This document shows positions 35,301-47,110 of a stretch of DNA of 64,000 nt, in pieces. Source of the DNA: Tretioscincus oriximinensis. Taxonomy: Eukaryota; Chordata; Lepidosauria; Squamata; Gymnophthalmidae. A model generated the notes under the pieces. The model saw only the letters and a list, made by a program, of their open reading frames with translations, did not search any database and was not told where the DNA came from. How positions within the stretch are numbered: the first letter of the stretch is position 1; every line of letters starts with the position of its first letter. Made by a program: the position numbers and the translations under genes. The DNA lies in contig JAJVDF010000165.1 of assembly GCA_022410635.1 (NCBI GenBank), positions 136,082 to 200,081 of the forward strand, in the 5' to 3' direction.

Positions 35301-35849
35301 ATGGGAACAAAGGGCTGCCCTCTGCCCTTTCAAAATGGGAAGTCATGTGGTCTTAACTAGACAACTGCACTGGTAGTGAGTTGCAATGCAGTGAGCCAAA
35401 ACTGAATTTTCAGTACTGTTTCTCCTTGCACTTGATGAAAATAACATATACCTGAGATAGAATGGATTTAGCTAACATCTGAATAGGTAAGGGATTCCCA
35501 GGGAGAAAGTATAACTATTGGTGCGAGACTTAGCAATCCAGTTTCCCCCCACCTTTCCTCATACTCAAGCTCCCAAAATACAATGACTCCAAACATATGA
35601 CCATCAGCTAAATTATATGCATTTAAATACACACAGTAAGTATGTGCCCTGCTTCAACGGCACCTCTCATAAAGCACCCTTGATTTACTTGGGCTACTTA
35701 AAGATGGATGCTTTGGAAAAAGCTATGATAATAACAGTCTTTGAGGCGGGAAAGTAACAGCATTTTTGGTGGCAAGAAATGACACAAAAACTAGGTATCA
35801 CAGAAAACAGGCTTAAAACTGAACTCAGTAATCCCCAGAAATTCTATCA

Positions 35850-35945
35850 AGGGGGGTGGGGGTAGCACTGTAGTGACTAACAAGAGAAAGGTAAGTGGCA
35901 TGATCTTTCATAGTCAAGTCTACGTCTTTAGAGGCATCTGAAAAA
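35850..35945 (-). mobile_element. Penelope-like element 3' fragment
   Basis: On the minus strand it reads AGACGTAGACTTGACTATGAAAGATCATGCCACTTACC and then GTTAGTCACTACAGTGCTAC. These are the same blocks as the other copies, with a degraded hammerhead-like core. Confidence 0.55.
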
Positions 35946-36824
35946 ATAAACTTGTTAGTGCCCCCTTATACTAGCTGATACACTCCTAAGCATACATTTA
36001 TAATCCCAAAATTAGGTTTTAATTTTTTTTCTTGGTTTTGCTTTAATCTAGAACTTAAAGTGGTCATGTATCTTGATCAATGATATTGCAATAGAAACAC
36101 TTTTAAAATTAGCACAAAACTAGTCATTTATATTATCTCGCACGCTTATAGCATTGTATTTCAAAGCTATAGACAGGAAAGAATAGAAATCACCAGTTGA
36201 AATTAAAACCTTGTCCTTAACACTGTGTCAAGGTCAAACAATGAATATGGTAGCTGAAATCATTTGTTACTTGAAAAGTCACCAGCTATGAGCAACACAA
36301 TTTTGTTTCTTTTATATGATAGACAGATCTCTCCAATATTAGTGATACTGAACCTGAATCTATCGTAGCTTTAAAAAGTTCTTATGCATATTTAATTCTA
36401 CGTAGTATGCATATGATGTTGGGGTTTCTGAAAAAAAACTTCATTGCAGTATATTAGTTTTTTACCTTTATTTATAGTATAATTCTCAAATGCTCTTTTT
36501 TCAGGAAGTTTTGAAATGTTACGTTTTGGCTGTGTTCACACAGAGTTACTTAAAAATATATATGGTATTTCAAGAAAGTTCAAGCATAGGAATCAGTCTG
36601 GTTTCAGTTGTGCCCTTTGTTTCCATTTTGTCTTAGTCTTCCTCCATTTTAACTTGTTTAATGGACCCTTCTTTTCTATGGTAGGATAATGTATCAGATA
36701 CAGGCTAAACTGTTTTACTGCAAAAAAAGCATTAAAAGGAAAGAAAAGAGTATAATGCAGAAACTAACAGCTGAATTGGATGAGGGTATTTGTGGAGAAC
36801 ATTGCTTGAACTTACAAAAACTTC

Positions 36825-37018
36825 ATTGTAGCACTTGGTGACTAACAGAAGAAAGGTAGACAGCATGAGCTTTCATAGACTACTTCAGAGATGCATCTGA
36901 AGTGGACGTATCTACAAAAGCTCATGCCACCTACCTTTCTTTTGTTAGTTGCCAAATGCTACAAGCCCTCTTGCTGGACTTTCTAAGTCTAACATGGCTT
37001 TCTCTGAATTACATGTAT
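36825..37018. mobile_element. Penelope-like 3' ends arranged as a palindrome
   Basis: The left arm (GTAGCACTTGGTGACTAACAG..GGTAGACAGCATGAGC) is the reverse complement of the right arm (GCTCATGCCACCTACC..TTAGTTGCCAAATGCTAC). The axis is near 36,893, around GATGCATC. The right arm continues to TCTAACATGGCTTTCTCTG. Two head-to-head termini, each with the CTGAAG..GAAAGC or CAAAAGC blocks. Confidence 0.65.
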
Positions 37019-37714
37019 TTCTCTGAAATCAATTACAAATACTTAACACGGTTTATTATCAATTAACAACATGCTACAAGATGGATAAAACTATTTCTTA
37101 TGCTCCTGAGAATTTTGTCCTGGACTCCTTTGGGGCTTGAATTAGTGGTCTTGACAGATCATTCACATACCAGTCTCCACCCACTTGCATGAACATTCAT
37201 GGCTAGAAAAGGATAGAGATGTGATGAGAATATGAATGCTATGAACCACTACCTCTAAGGTGCTTTTGACCTACTTTTTTTGCTATGTGTGATATCTGGA
37301 TTGTTCTTCCTCTTTGATTTGGAATAATTATTTATGCTTAAAATCTTGGCTGCATACAAGCTTTATCTTGAATATAAAGTTAAGGAGAGACAGACCCCAT
37401 GTTGTGCAGGAAAGATATTAAAAAATTATCCTAGTTACTGAATAAATACTGTATATTCATCAAGGGATGTGACTGCTATAAGTTAAGACTAAGTGCGTAC
37501 TTGATAAAGTTGATAAACACAGAAGGGTCAGACCATGATAATGACTCCACTCCGTGTGTTAAGGGAGCTTGGGGAAAAGGTTGACTGCCCCAGTTACCTG
37601 ATGTTTTGCAAAACTGCCAAACCTACAGCTGGGGAGGCGAGAAGCCTTTCTTCTTATACCTATCATTAACGGGATTTTCCAGGATACCATGCAAAATCGC
37701 TGGCTCAGCATGCT

Positions 37715-37748
37715 CAGTATTTAAATCCTGGTTAGGATTTAAATACTG
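37715..37748. repeat. Perfect 14-bp hairpin
   Basis: CAGTATTTAAATCC, loop TGGTTA, GGATTTAAATACTG. It is AT-rich, with no recognised function. Confidence 0.8.
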
Positions 37749-38244
37749 CAGCCTAAACTTCATTATGTTTGATACACCCTTAACCTGATCAGCTGATAAA
37801 CTANCCTCACTTATTTTCTATATGTACTTTATTAGGATACTGTCCAAACATCAGTATGAATAAATATTAACTTGCTAATAATCACCTTGTTTTGATTTGG
37901 ACCAATGAATATATAGTTATTTATCTTCCTTATTCTTTATAGTAAAGTGCAAATAATAGCATTCCTTGAGACATCTTCTGTTCTTCAAGCGGAACATTTT
38001 GTTTTCTTTGAACACATATAAATATTGAGATTACATATATATTAAACAGCAAGCCACTTCTAGGCAGATGTGAATAAAATCACAATTCATTTTATTATCC
38101 TTGAAAAGACAAAGGAAAGAACTACAAACTTTTTTTTAAAACTAAGAACATTTCTCTATAGTTTGCTTATTAAAGCAATATTTGATACTACTATATGATG
38201 TCTATACTTTGCATATAGAATGCCAAATTTCTGGCCAGGTACTC

Positions 38245-38274
38245 ATTCTCTCTCTCACACACACACACACACAC
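38245..38274 (+). repeat. (CT)n(CA)n microsatellite
   Basis: A short TCTCTCTC tract followed by about 10 CA units. Confidence 0.85.
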
Positions 38275-38486
38275 CAAAAAAATGCACATACATTTTTACA
38301 CAGTCCTAATGGGTTGAATTATTCATTATGTAATCCAGTACTTCCTAAGATTACACCATATGGAACAACTGAACTGCTTATCAGTTATACAGTATGTAAG
38401 AAAAGTTATTTTTATTATTTTTATTTATATAATACTTGTATCAGCTGCTCATAAAAGTGATTTATGATATAAAAAGCAGGGTCTTT

Positions 38487-38516
38487 TTGCACTGGGCTTT
38501 ATTCTGGATTATATCT
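38487..38516 (+). mobile_element. Harbinger-like MITE end fragment
   Basis: CAGGGTCTTTTTGCACTGGGCTTTATTCTGGATTATATC resembles the left end of the MITE at 48,122-48,300 and is cut by the adjacent antisense LINE. Confidence 0.4.
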
Positions 38517-38645
38517 TAAGAACATAACAAGAGCCATGCTGGATAAGGCCACAGCCCATCAAGTCCAGCATTCTGTCTCACACAGAGGTCCACCAGATGG
38601 CACCTGGGCACTCCGAACAGAGGAAAGCAAAATCTGCACCCCAAT
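38517..38645 (-). mobile_element. CR1/L3-type LINE 3' end
   Basis: AAGAACATAACAAGAGCCATGCTGGATAAGGCCACAGCCC and GTCTCACACAGAGGTCCACCAG match the antisense 3' UTR at 23,965. Next to it, at 38,642-38,684, a 21-bp unit (CAATAAGGATCTACTATC) is duplicated in tandem. Confidence 0.75.
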
Positions 38646-39387
38646 AAGGATCTACTATCTTGCAATAAGGATCTACTATCTACAGAAGGTATAGTTCAAA
38701 TTATACAGAAGACATTAGGTTGCCAAAGGCATGATCTGGAGCTTCATCCCCCAGANAGAGAATTGCACACGTACAGGAGAACACCACTCCCCACCTGGGG
38801 AATCAGAACTGCCCTGTGTGCCTTTGTCAACCATGCTGCAAAGGCAGAGAAGGTGATGTGTGTAATAAGACAAACAAAGCTGAATGAAGGGATTAAGTTC
38901 AGCCAGACACATTCACTTTTATATAATCCCTTTGGAATGCCCACAANTGATTATTGGGCAGAGAGTTTCCAGCCCTCCATTTCCACTCCTCACAAATGGA
39001 TGACACCTCCCAAAACTAGTCTAAAATGGCTTGACTGAAAAAAAGAAATTGGGCCAAGTCTCAGAAAACTCAAATAAGTGAGGCCAGAAACCATAATTAG
39101 GAAGCAGGGGGAAAGAAACTGAACTGAATTCAGTCTCCTTTCCTGTGAAACTAGACTACTTTCCATAGTGGGAATGGAGTCACAGGATATATTCATGCCT
39201 CCTTAGGATTAGGTTATAGGAAACATGGATCTAAAATTTGCATATTTTAAATGAAGCAACAAAGAACAGATTTTAACTTGTCTGCCAAGTTCAGTCTCCC
39301 AAATTAGCTGTTCAGGAACCGTAAACTGACAAATGTGTAGATTTGCTGTAGGTATTTTTTCCTGATGTGGATAGTACTATATCAAAC

Positions 39388-39972
39388 TTCATAAGAACAC
39401 AGAAAAGCCCTGCTAGTTCAGGCAGCAGCCAACCTAGTTCCACATTCTTCCTTACACAAAGCCCACTATGATAAAGGTAAAACCTTTACCTTCTCTTGGT
39501 TCCCTGCAAATGGCCTTTGGAGGCAAACTGCCTGTCTTTTCAACCTGGAGACATCACCAGGCCTGTATTTTTAACTTATGATACCCCTGTGTAGTCATTT
39601 ATTGCACACCCCCTTCCCTCAGCTAAATTTCAGCATCCAATTCCGATCAATTCCGAATCTGAAATGACCTCTTCTCATGCTTGCAATTGGCCACGTTCAC
39701 CACCATGTGCTGCCATCTGAAGGTGACGTGGTGTACTAATAAATACTATTTCAATGCCAGAATGCTAATCTACTTTGAGTTTTATAATGATAAAAGCAAT
39801 TTTAAAAAATATATTTTCACTACTAGCTATAGTTTGCCGCGCTCAAAATCTTGTCCACCCTGTGCAGCTGCACATGCCTAAATACAACCCCCTGCTTGTT
39901 GCTGTTATCACCAATTCTACTTGTGATTCTATACACTTCAGTCAGATCCCCACTGAAGTGCAATCTTAAATG
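39388..39972 (-). mobile_element. CR1/L3-type LINE 3' fragments
   Basis: 39,388-39,600 carries the antisense terminal repeat (CATAAGAACACAG) and 3' UTR. 39,840-39,972 carries CTATACACTTCAGTCAGATCCCC, the antisense of the LRGDLIEVYK codons. The order is right for one interrupted element. Confidence 0.6.
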
Positions 39973-42381
39973 CACAAACCTTATATGTTTTAAAAACATA
40001 AATAACAAGGGATAATTGCATTCATATTACATATATTGGGTTTTTTAAAGGCATTTAGTGTAGCTGACCCAGTTATTTAAAAAGCCAGTACTTAATCGCT
40101 ACCTTAAATTATTAGTTTAGGACAGCAGCATATAGTGTTCTAGCTAGAAACGTGGGCATTTTCTAAGCAGCATGTGAATTACAGTCAAATGTCCTAATCT
40201 CCAAAGAGTAATTTGAATACCTAACATATTTAAAGGGCTATTACAGCAGAACACTTTAAACCATTTCTACCATTACTTGACATGATTAATTTTATACAGA
40301 AGAAAAATCATTACATAAAAATGACTTTCCCAGCAACATTTTCTCCCTATCAAATTAAATTGGTGACTACAGCCTGTGCATACTCATGACTATATACCCC
40401 TTGTCCCAAAAGATTGTGGATTTACTTTAAAAAAAAGTAAATTAAGCCAGCTAAGATTTAATCTGTATTGATTTGATGTTCCTTATGGGGTTTATTCTGC
40501 TATTTTGCTTAATTATTTTTCTGCTCTAGTATGGCAGTAACAATGAACTCAAATCATCGTACAAACCCCAATAGAAACCATTCATCGTTTGCTAATAGGA
40601 CATTATATTTGCATTAGAAAGAACAGTGTATAAATTAGTTCAGAGGGTTGCAACCACAAATCTGAAACCAGAACATCAGGTCAATTAGCAGCTAAGACAG
40701 AAAAAAAGAATATATAGCCATTAAAATTCAAATGAGTGCTCTTAGAACCAAACTAGTCATGAAGGAAGCTAATTCATGCCTTTAAACATGAACGGCCACG
40801 GTTTCAAAAATAGGAGAGAAGACATAAAACCATTTTTAACTGTGTAGATACGTGTAAGAGTAGAATCGTGTAGTATAGAATTTTTAATTCCAGTGCAGAA
40901 CAAGTTATACACAACATTTATTAGGTGTATTTGGGTCTCGCAAATTCAATCTATATAAANCTTTAATCTAGTTCCACTCTACTTTCAGACTTACAACTTT
41001 GCTGCCCTGGCTCTTATTNCAGTATAGACAGGGCCCTGCTATCCACAGACTAGTGACAGGGACACCACAGTCTGCACTAGCAAAAATGTGAGAGGCAAAA
41101 CAACCAGAAAGATTTTATACACTTCATTCACCTGAGATGGCCTAAAAGCCAAATTTCTTTCCATTAGTGTTTTACAGGCAATCATATTTTAAGAAGCACA
41201 CATTACAAACCTAATANAAACCAAATCAAGAGCTCTCGTGGTACGCATCTTGACCTGATAAATCCACATGTTAATGTGGATCTAGGTGGCCATGTCACCC
41301 CACCAATCCCTCTGCTAGTCTGAGTGTGGTCTAAGTTAGGGAGGTGTTATTCTGTGATGGCACACCTGGGTTGAGAGGCTCTGGAGAATTCTGGACTCCT
41401 TTCCAATGGAGCTAAAGGCCAGTCAGTAACTCCAAAATGTCTCTTGGACTAGTTGGTTACTTAGTTACTTGGTGCTAAGGTTGCCTGATTCAGCTGCAAA
41501 TGTCTTGAACACCAGACAAAACGCAAAACCTTGCCTCTAGATCTCAGATATGAAAGAGAAACTAACTTAACAGAGGGAGTCTTTTATAAAGAAGGTTGGG
41601 GCAAACCAACTGTAGCTAACTCCAAAGGGGAATTCTGAACTCCTCCCCAAAGCTAATACAGAAAATAGACTACACTAAAGAACTAGGACAAGCCAAGATT
41701 TCGCATATTCCCTGTTAGTGATAAATACACCTTGTAGCTTCATGATGAACATATGAAATGGAACAGACCTGTGGCCTAGTTAATCGACCAGTCCATTCTC
41801 CCAGTGATCACCCTACTGCACAGAGACATGTGCTACACTAACAGACAACTCTGGTTGTAGCCTCACAACAACTGATCTTGGACACATACTACCTCTTGTT
41901 ATCATCAGAAGGAATAGCCATTGATAACCTCATTTACTGTGCCCAAGATAGAAAGCTTGCTCAGTGGCACAAAATAAAATAGCCACCTACCCACATTGCA
42001 AAGTCAGTTTTCTGCTCCTTTCTGAGTAGTGCCCAGTCTTTTCTGGGCTGTTTCTTTTTCAAAAGTGACAGAGGAGGCAGAGGGTCTCACTCAGACAAGA
42101 AGTCCAGCTGCTCCAACTAGAAGCCCCCTAACTTATCGCAAGCCTTCTCTCCACCACTCCATGGATAGGTCACCTTGCTCCCTGTATGCTCCCTGAATTC
42201 TTAAAGCTGCCACTGTCAACCCCAGAGATCACTTAATGTATATGCATGCAAACCTAATAAAATACAGTAACAAAATAATAGATGGAAAAAGTCTGAGTGT
42301 AGAAGAATATTTTTAATAACCATCTAAAATTTTAATAATTCAAGCAGCATCTAAATGCCCTATACTACTAGGAGTCCCAGG

Positions 42382-43860
42382 TAGGGTTGCCATATTTTGG
42401 CAGCCCAAAACCGGGACGGGGGTGGGGGTGCATGCACGTGTGTGCGCGTGCAAGCGCAAACGCACATAAGGATGCTTGTAGCGAGACAGGCAGAACCTCT
42501 CTCCAGCCTGTCTCACCACAAGCGTCCGTGNGTGCGCGCGCGCATGCACGCGTAGCTGCTCCTTTGCTGGAGGTGGGTGTAGGGAATTATCCAGGGGACA
42601 CATATTAATAGGATAATATTATATTAATATCAAATATACTTGTCTGGACCTAAGCAACCAAGGTGAGGCCTCTGGGAGATTTTTGGCAAAAATTTCCTTG
42701 GTCAAGCTGACCTCTGCCTTACCCCATGAACATACTTAATCTTTTCCTTTCCCTCAGGGGGCACCTATGANTAGGTAGCCTCTTTCTAAATGGCTTTTCT
42801 GATAGGCCATTAATCTACTCAGGTAAAGGGAAGTTAAATGTTTGCTCAAGACTTGGGCTAGCTTGACTCCCTGCTGAGAAAACCACTTTGGCAACATAGC
42901 CTGAAGCAACCCCACTGTACCAAGGGGAAGCCACTATTTACTCTTTCTGCCTTTCTATAGTCTCTGCAATCATTCTCTGATTGTCACTAATCAAGGGCCA
43001 TCTGAGTCTTGGGCCCTTGGACATGAGTCACTGTTCCTGTCATTAATTTGATTGACAGGGGATCACAATGAAAGCTAAGGTCCATTCAGTAGTCACACCA
43101 CACACACTTCTTTGCCCATATTTGGATTTCCTGTACCCAGGCTGCGCCCACTTGGGAGGGGGAATAACGCATCACCGGTGACATCACTGACCCACGTTGG
43201 GACTCCTCCACCCCTTTTACCTCGTCATAATTTGATACACGCCTTCTGATATCAAAGTGAATAAAAGTTGAAGTTTTGAGCTCCTCTGGAGGAATCCATG
43301 ACCCGTGGGTCCTCCTAGGAAGCACCTGTAACCTAAAGCTTTGTCCGTGTGAATCCTTCGACACGTGTTCCTGGCTCCAGGGCAAGCTACCTCAATCCAC
43401 CAGCTCATATCCTTGAGTATCACAGAAGCAACTCTCTTTAGGTGGGGTGTCGCTCTGTTCTCAGGCAAGCGCGCAGCGCCAACTCGCCTGCAGCGGAGCA
43501 AAAACGCTTGGGTTTGTGACAGGAGAAGAGAGCTGTCCTCCTGTCACAAACCCAGACGTTTTTGCTCTGCTAGAGGCGAGTTGGCGCGCTTGCCTGAGAN
43601 CAGGGCAAAACCCCACCTCCAGCAAAGGAGCAGCTACGGCACGCTCTGAGGTTCCTTCTAGGACCCCTGAAAGCTTTGCACGGACTGCAGCCGTCAGCTC
43701 TGATGGCTGCTTTTCCTTTAAAATCCTGGATTTTTACATTCCCTGATGCAGCATCGGGGAATGTAAAAAGCCGGGATTTTGCCTTAAAACCCGGAGGGGA
43801 CTATATTTTAGACCCCCAAACCGGGATTGTCCCGGTTTATTGGGGCATATGGCAACCCTA
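42382..43860 (+). mobile_element. hAT-like MITE, family A, complete ends, split by an LTR
   Basis: The TIRs are TAGGGTTGCCATATTTTGG and GGGGCATATGGCAACCCTA, flanked by perfect GTCCCAGG duplications (42,374-42,381 and 43,861-43,868), diagnostic of hAT. Sub-terminal ACCGGGACGGGGGTG and CCGGGATTGTCCCGG blocks recur in the copies at 9,273 and 48,821. The GC-rich core is itself palindromic (GCCAACTCGCC..GGCGAGTTGGC). An insertion occupies 42,578-43,440; without it the element would be about 610 bp. Confidence 0.88.
42578..43440 (+). mobile_element. Probable solo LTR of an endogenous retrovirus
   Basis: An 863-bp insertion starting TGTAGGGAATTATCC, flanked by GGTGGG on both sides (42,572-42,577 and 43,441-43,446). 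The polyadenylation signal AATAAA at 43,260-43,265 lies near three-quarters of its length, as in an R region. It has no coding capacity. The right end reads CTTTA and not the canonical CA, so the class and even the LTR assignment are uncertain. The host element's opposite palindrome arm shows the site without the insertion. Confidence 0.6.
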
Positions 43861-44735
43861 GTCCCAGGCCTCTATCAGAAGAATTTTTCCCAGTTATGTT
43901 AGTAGCATCAAGAAGCAATCATTTTGCTAAAAAGCCACATTGTTCTGGATTTTCCAGCCACCTTCTTTTTTCAGATTTCATAATGGGATTGCTCATTAAA
44001 ATCATTAAACACAATAAATGCCTTCGTATGCCATTTCGTAGTGGGAAAATAGTAATCGTGAAACCTTGAGGCTAGATGTGAGATTTCATTGGCTCTTGGC
44101 TCGCAAAGAATGTTGGGAACTGAAGCAAGATGAGCTCAGCAAGAAGTTATCAGATATGTAATGTGACAGGAATGCAACGGGAATACTGGTAGTTGAGGCA
44201 ACAACATGGAATATTAAAAATAAGTGGGGTTTAGACTCGCAAATGAGTTATTTCAGATTTAAAATAAATTCTGGAATTAAACAGATCTCCTGCAGGGGAG
44301 CTGAGTCTGTGCTTCAAGAAACCAAACTTTGGTGTGTCCCTAAAAAGGACCCAATCAGAGACATGTCATTCCAACGGACAAAGGAAGGCCTGTTTGCAAG
44401 GTCACCCTAGTGTTCAGATCTTTCAGAAAGGGCACAACCCCTTCCAAAAGGAATACACTTGCTTTGCCTGCTCTCCTTCATGTTGCATAAATCAAAGTTA
44501 ATTTTATTTTCTGTTTTTCATCTAGTTCATTGCTGCATCAAAGCAAAGACTTTAGCTCATCCAACACTTAAATGAGATTTGATGTTAAAAAGAGATAGAG
44601 CTGGGCATAACCTGCATATCAATGATGCCTATTTTTAAATCCCTGGATAGCCTTCCTTCATGGTTTCTGATGGATGCTAATTAGGTGAAACCTAGAAGCA
44701 TACCAAGATGCAAGCGTTGCCAAGTAAAAACAAAA

Positions 44736-44993
44736 TCACCCAGCACCATTTTCTGGAAAGGCTTCTCTGCATGCAAGCAGAACTATTAAAAAGTAACGAT
44801 CCTGCAACTGAGCCACATCAGCTGTGACAGCCAGATCAATGCAGAGGTGACCAGTCTTATCTTTAAAATAACTTGCAATTATGTTTACTGCAGGCTGGCT
44901 TAATCCGTAGTCTTCTAAACGTGACTGGACCACTTCAGACCTTCCATTTGTTATACTGTTGGTGATGCTAGTCAAAGGACAACATTTGGAGAG
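44736..44993 (-). CDS. Exon-like ORF B, unidentified protein
   Basis: After the acceptor-like ATATTACAG the minus strand stays open for 85 codons in phase 0 to TGA. The sequence is balanced and protein-like: SRLEDYGLSQPAVNIIASYF, then KDKTGHLCIDLAVTADVAQL and QDRYFLIVLLACREAF. I do not recognise it. It does not match any part of DISC1 that I recall. A weak donor (AAAATG|GTGCTG) before the stop would leave one base, the phase needed by the DISC1 61-nt exon. It could be a terminal exon, a nested-gene exon or a pseudogene piece. Confidence 0.35.
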   Translation of the reverse strand, partial: LSKCCPLTSITNSITNGRSEVVQSRLEDYGLSQPAVNIIASYFKDKTGHLCIDLAVTADVAQLQDRYFLIVLLACREAFPENGAG

Positions 44994-45218
44994 CTGTAAT
45001 ATCTTTGTATATTTAATGTATTTTCCCCTATCCTTATATCTAAGAGGGCTTTTAGATCCATTTACAAAACACAGTACTAAACCTGAGCTACCCTTTTCCC
45101 TAGACAATATTCTGAGAATGTTACAGTGATAACTGGGCTCTTCNGTTGTGTTTTAGAGCCCTCAGTTTTCTCCATGATTTTACTTATTCATTATTTTGAT
45201 TTTCCTATCTTCCTATAG

Positions 45219-45414
45219 TAGGCTGACCAGATGACCCCTTGGGGGGGGGGGGTTGAAAACCCATTTTTGGGGTGCCTCCCAGTTTTCCTGAGGAAAAAAA
45301 ATTCAAACAAAATAAAAAAAACTTTTTTTGAAAATATTTTTCTCAGAAAAAAACTGGGAGGCACCCGAAAACCGGGTTTTCAACCCCCTCTTAAAGGGGT
45401 CATCTGGTCAGCCT
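45219..45414 (+). mobile_element. hAT-like MITE, family B
   Basis: A 196-bp palindrome, from TAGGCTGACCAGATGACCCC to GGGGTCATCTGGTCAGCCTA. It has the best-preserved TIRs of the family. The flanks TCCTATAG and CTTATAGT suggest a decayed or shifted duplication. Confidence 0.85.
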
Positions 45415-45655
45415 ACTTATAGTAACAGCCACAAGGGAGTTAAAATTGTAAAACGAAAAGTACACCATTTCAGTATTTTTNAAAAAAAATAAACTCACAG
45501 CCAAAAAGGTGAGTTTTCACTTGGTGTTGGAATATACAGATTTAATTCCATCAGCTATCTTACACTGTCATTTCCCTCATATCTAAAGATAAAGAAATGA
45601 CAACAGAAAGATTCTCTCTGCTCTTAAACAGTTTATATGGGATTAGCTACTTTTT

Positions 45656-45814
45656 TCAAGTAGTTGAGGCCCAAGTAATTTTATGATGCCTCTGCAGAGT
45701 GATGTACATTTTAAAGTCTGCAGCCTCTTCTAATCCTCTGAAGAACAAATAACAGTACACCAGATAAGGACTGGCCCTTGTCAAGAAGGANAGATGTCTT
45801 TGATCCTGAATATC
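45656..45814 (-). CDS. Exon-like ORF C, unidentified protein
   Basis: After the acceptor-like TTATTACTACAG the minus strand reads 52 codons in phase 0 to TGA: DIQDQRH.SFLTRASPYLVY, CYLFFRGLEEAADFKMYITL, QRHHKITW. One unresolved base falls in a codon near residue 8. The composition resembles a helical protein. No family is recognised, and no good donor precedes the stop, so it would be a last exon if real. Confidence 0.35.
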   Translation of the reverse strand, partial: DIQDQRHXSFLTRASPYLVYCYLFFRGLEEAADFKMYITLQRHHKITWASTT

Positions 45815-46328
45815 CTGTAGTAATAACACACATTGTAAAAAATGTTTCCATGTCTGTCCATGGGGAAAGTATGTTGAATCATAGCACAACATCCTCAGAT
45901 CAGGGGAGGTGTCCAATAATCGTCACGAATCCAGCTGAAATAAAAGGTAGCATAATCTTGCCTTAGTTATGTATATAAAACAAATAAAATGGTAGGTTTA
46001 AGAATCCTGGCTTGAAATGTTATCAGGGTTGTAAGCATCATTTCTCTATCTTGTGGATTCATGCATGCATTAGGGTAGGAAACTGCATTTTTTTTAAATC
46101 ACATCTAAATGCAACCATCTCTACCAGTTTCCCATGATAACAAGAGGGGAGGGCACTGCTCCTGATAAATTTAAGTAAGGGAATGTTTCTGTTGCAAAAA
46201 CAGATTATTCTTTTATGGCAGAACCCATACTAAGGTGATATCTGCTGTCTGTATAGTCAGAGCATTTGCTTCAACTATAAAGTCAGTCACGAAGCATGAT
46301 GTTCATACCACTTCCCTCACCCACAAAG

Positions 46329-46372
46329 GCAACAATTATAGGTCCTTTCCATACTGAGCCTTATTCTGGGCT
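46329..46372 (+). mobile_element. Harbinger-like MITE end fragment
   Basis: GGTCCTTTCCATACTGAGCCTTATTCTGGGCTA matches the left TIR region of the copy at 48,122 (..CACTGAGCCTTATTCTGGGTTA). Confidence 0.5.
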
Positions 46373-46662
46373 ACTAAAGGGATTAGCTCAAGCTCGCAAT
46401 GGGAAATAAGCTTAGGCTCTAGGTTGCCTTCCCCCATCCCCCATCCAAACTGTGTGGTTTCCTCTGCCTCCCCTAGCTATTTCTTTGACATCCAGGGGTC
46501 AGGGGAAGGCGGCAGGAACCAACCCTGGCAGAGGGCCCCTCTGGCGTGTGCCTGCAATGCACATCATCAACAGAAGGTCTTACCATTTCCCATTGCCTTC
46601 CCCAGCACAGCAGCCATCTCCCCTAGAATGCACATGCTGTTGGTTCCCGCTGCCTTCCCCAG

Positions 46663-46832
46663 TAGGGTGATCAGATGACCCCTTTTTTTGGGGGGGGGGG
46701 TTGAAAACCCAGATTTGGGGTGCCTCCCAATTTTTTTGTTTTTTAATTTTTTTCCTCAGAAAAAACCGGGAGGCACCCCAAAAACAGTTTTCAAACCCAA
46801 TCCCCCCAAAAAGGGATCATCTGGTCAGCCTA
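46663..46832 (+). mobile_element. hAT-like MITE, family B
   Basis: A 170-bp palindrome, from TAGGGTGATCAGATGACCCC to GGATCATCTGGTCAGCCTA. The left flank TTCCCCAG (46,655-46,662) and right flank TTCCCCCAG are an 8-bp TSD with one inserted C. Confidence 0.85.
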
Positions 46833-47029
46833 TTCCCCCAGCTGCTCCTACTTTCCTTGACAGGGGGAGCTGACAGGAACCGACACTGAGGGTCTGACTG
46901 GTGTGTGCCTGTGGTCGGTGGCATTTCACCATTGCCGTTAGTCCTCTCAAACAGCGAGGGATGAGGGAGTAACTGTCTGATTGGACTATCGCCATTTCTC
47001 TCTTATTACTTTAGATGTCTCAGAATAGG

Positions 47030-47110
47030 GGATCATATCCACATCCAGTGTAGACTATGGCAGGTCCCATTCAGAGCCTGACATAGTCTACACTGGCATC
47101 CTTATGGCAA
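47030..47110. repeat. Harbinger-like MITE centre fragment (palindrome)
   Basis: CAGTGTAGACTATGGCAGG and CCTGACATAGTCTACACTGG are inverted repeats around CATTCAGAG. They are homologous to the centre of the MITE at 48,122-48,300. Confidence 0.6.
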
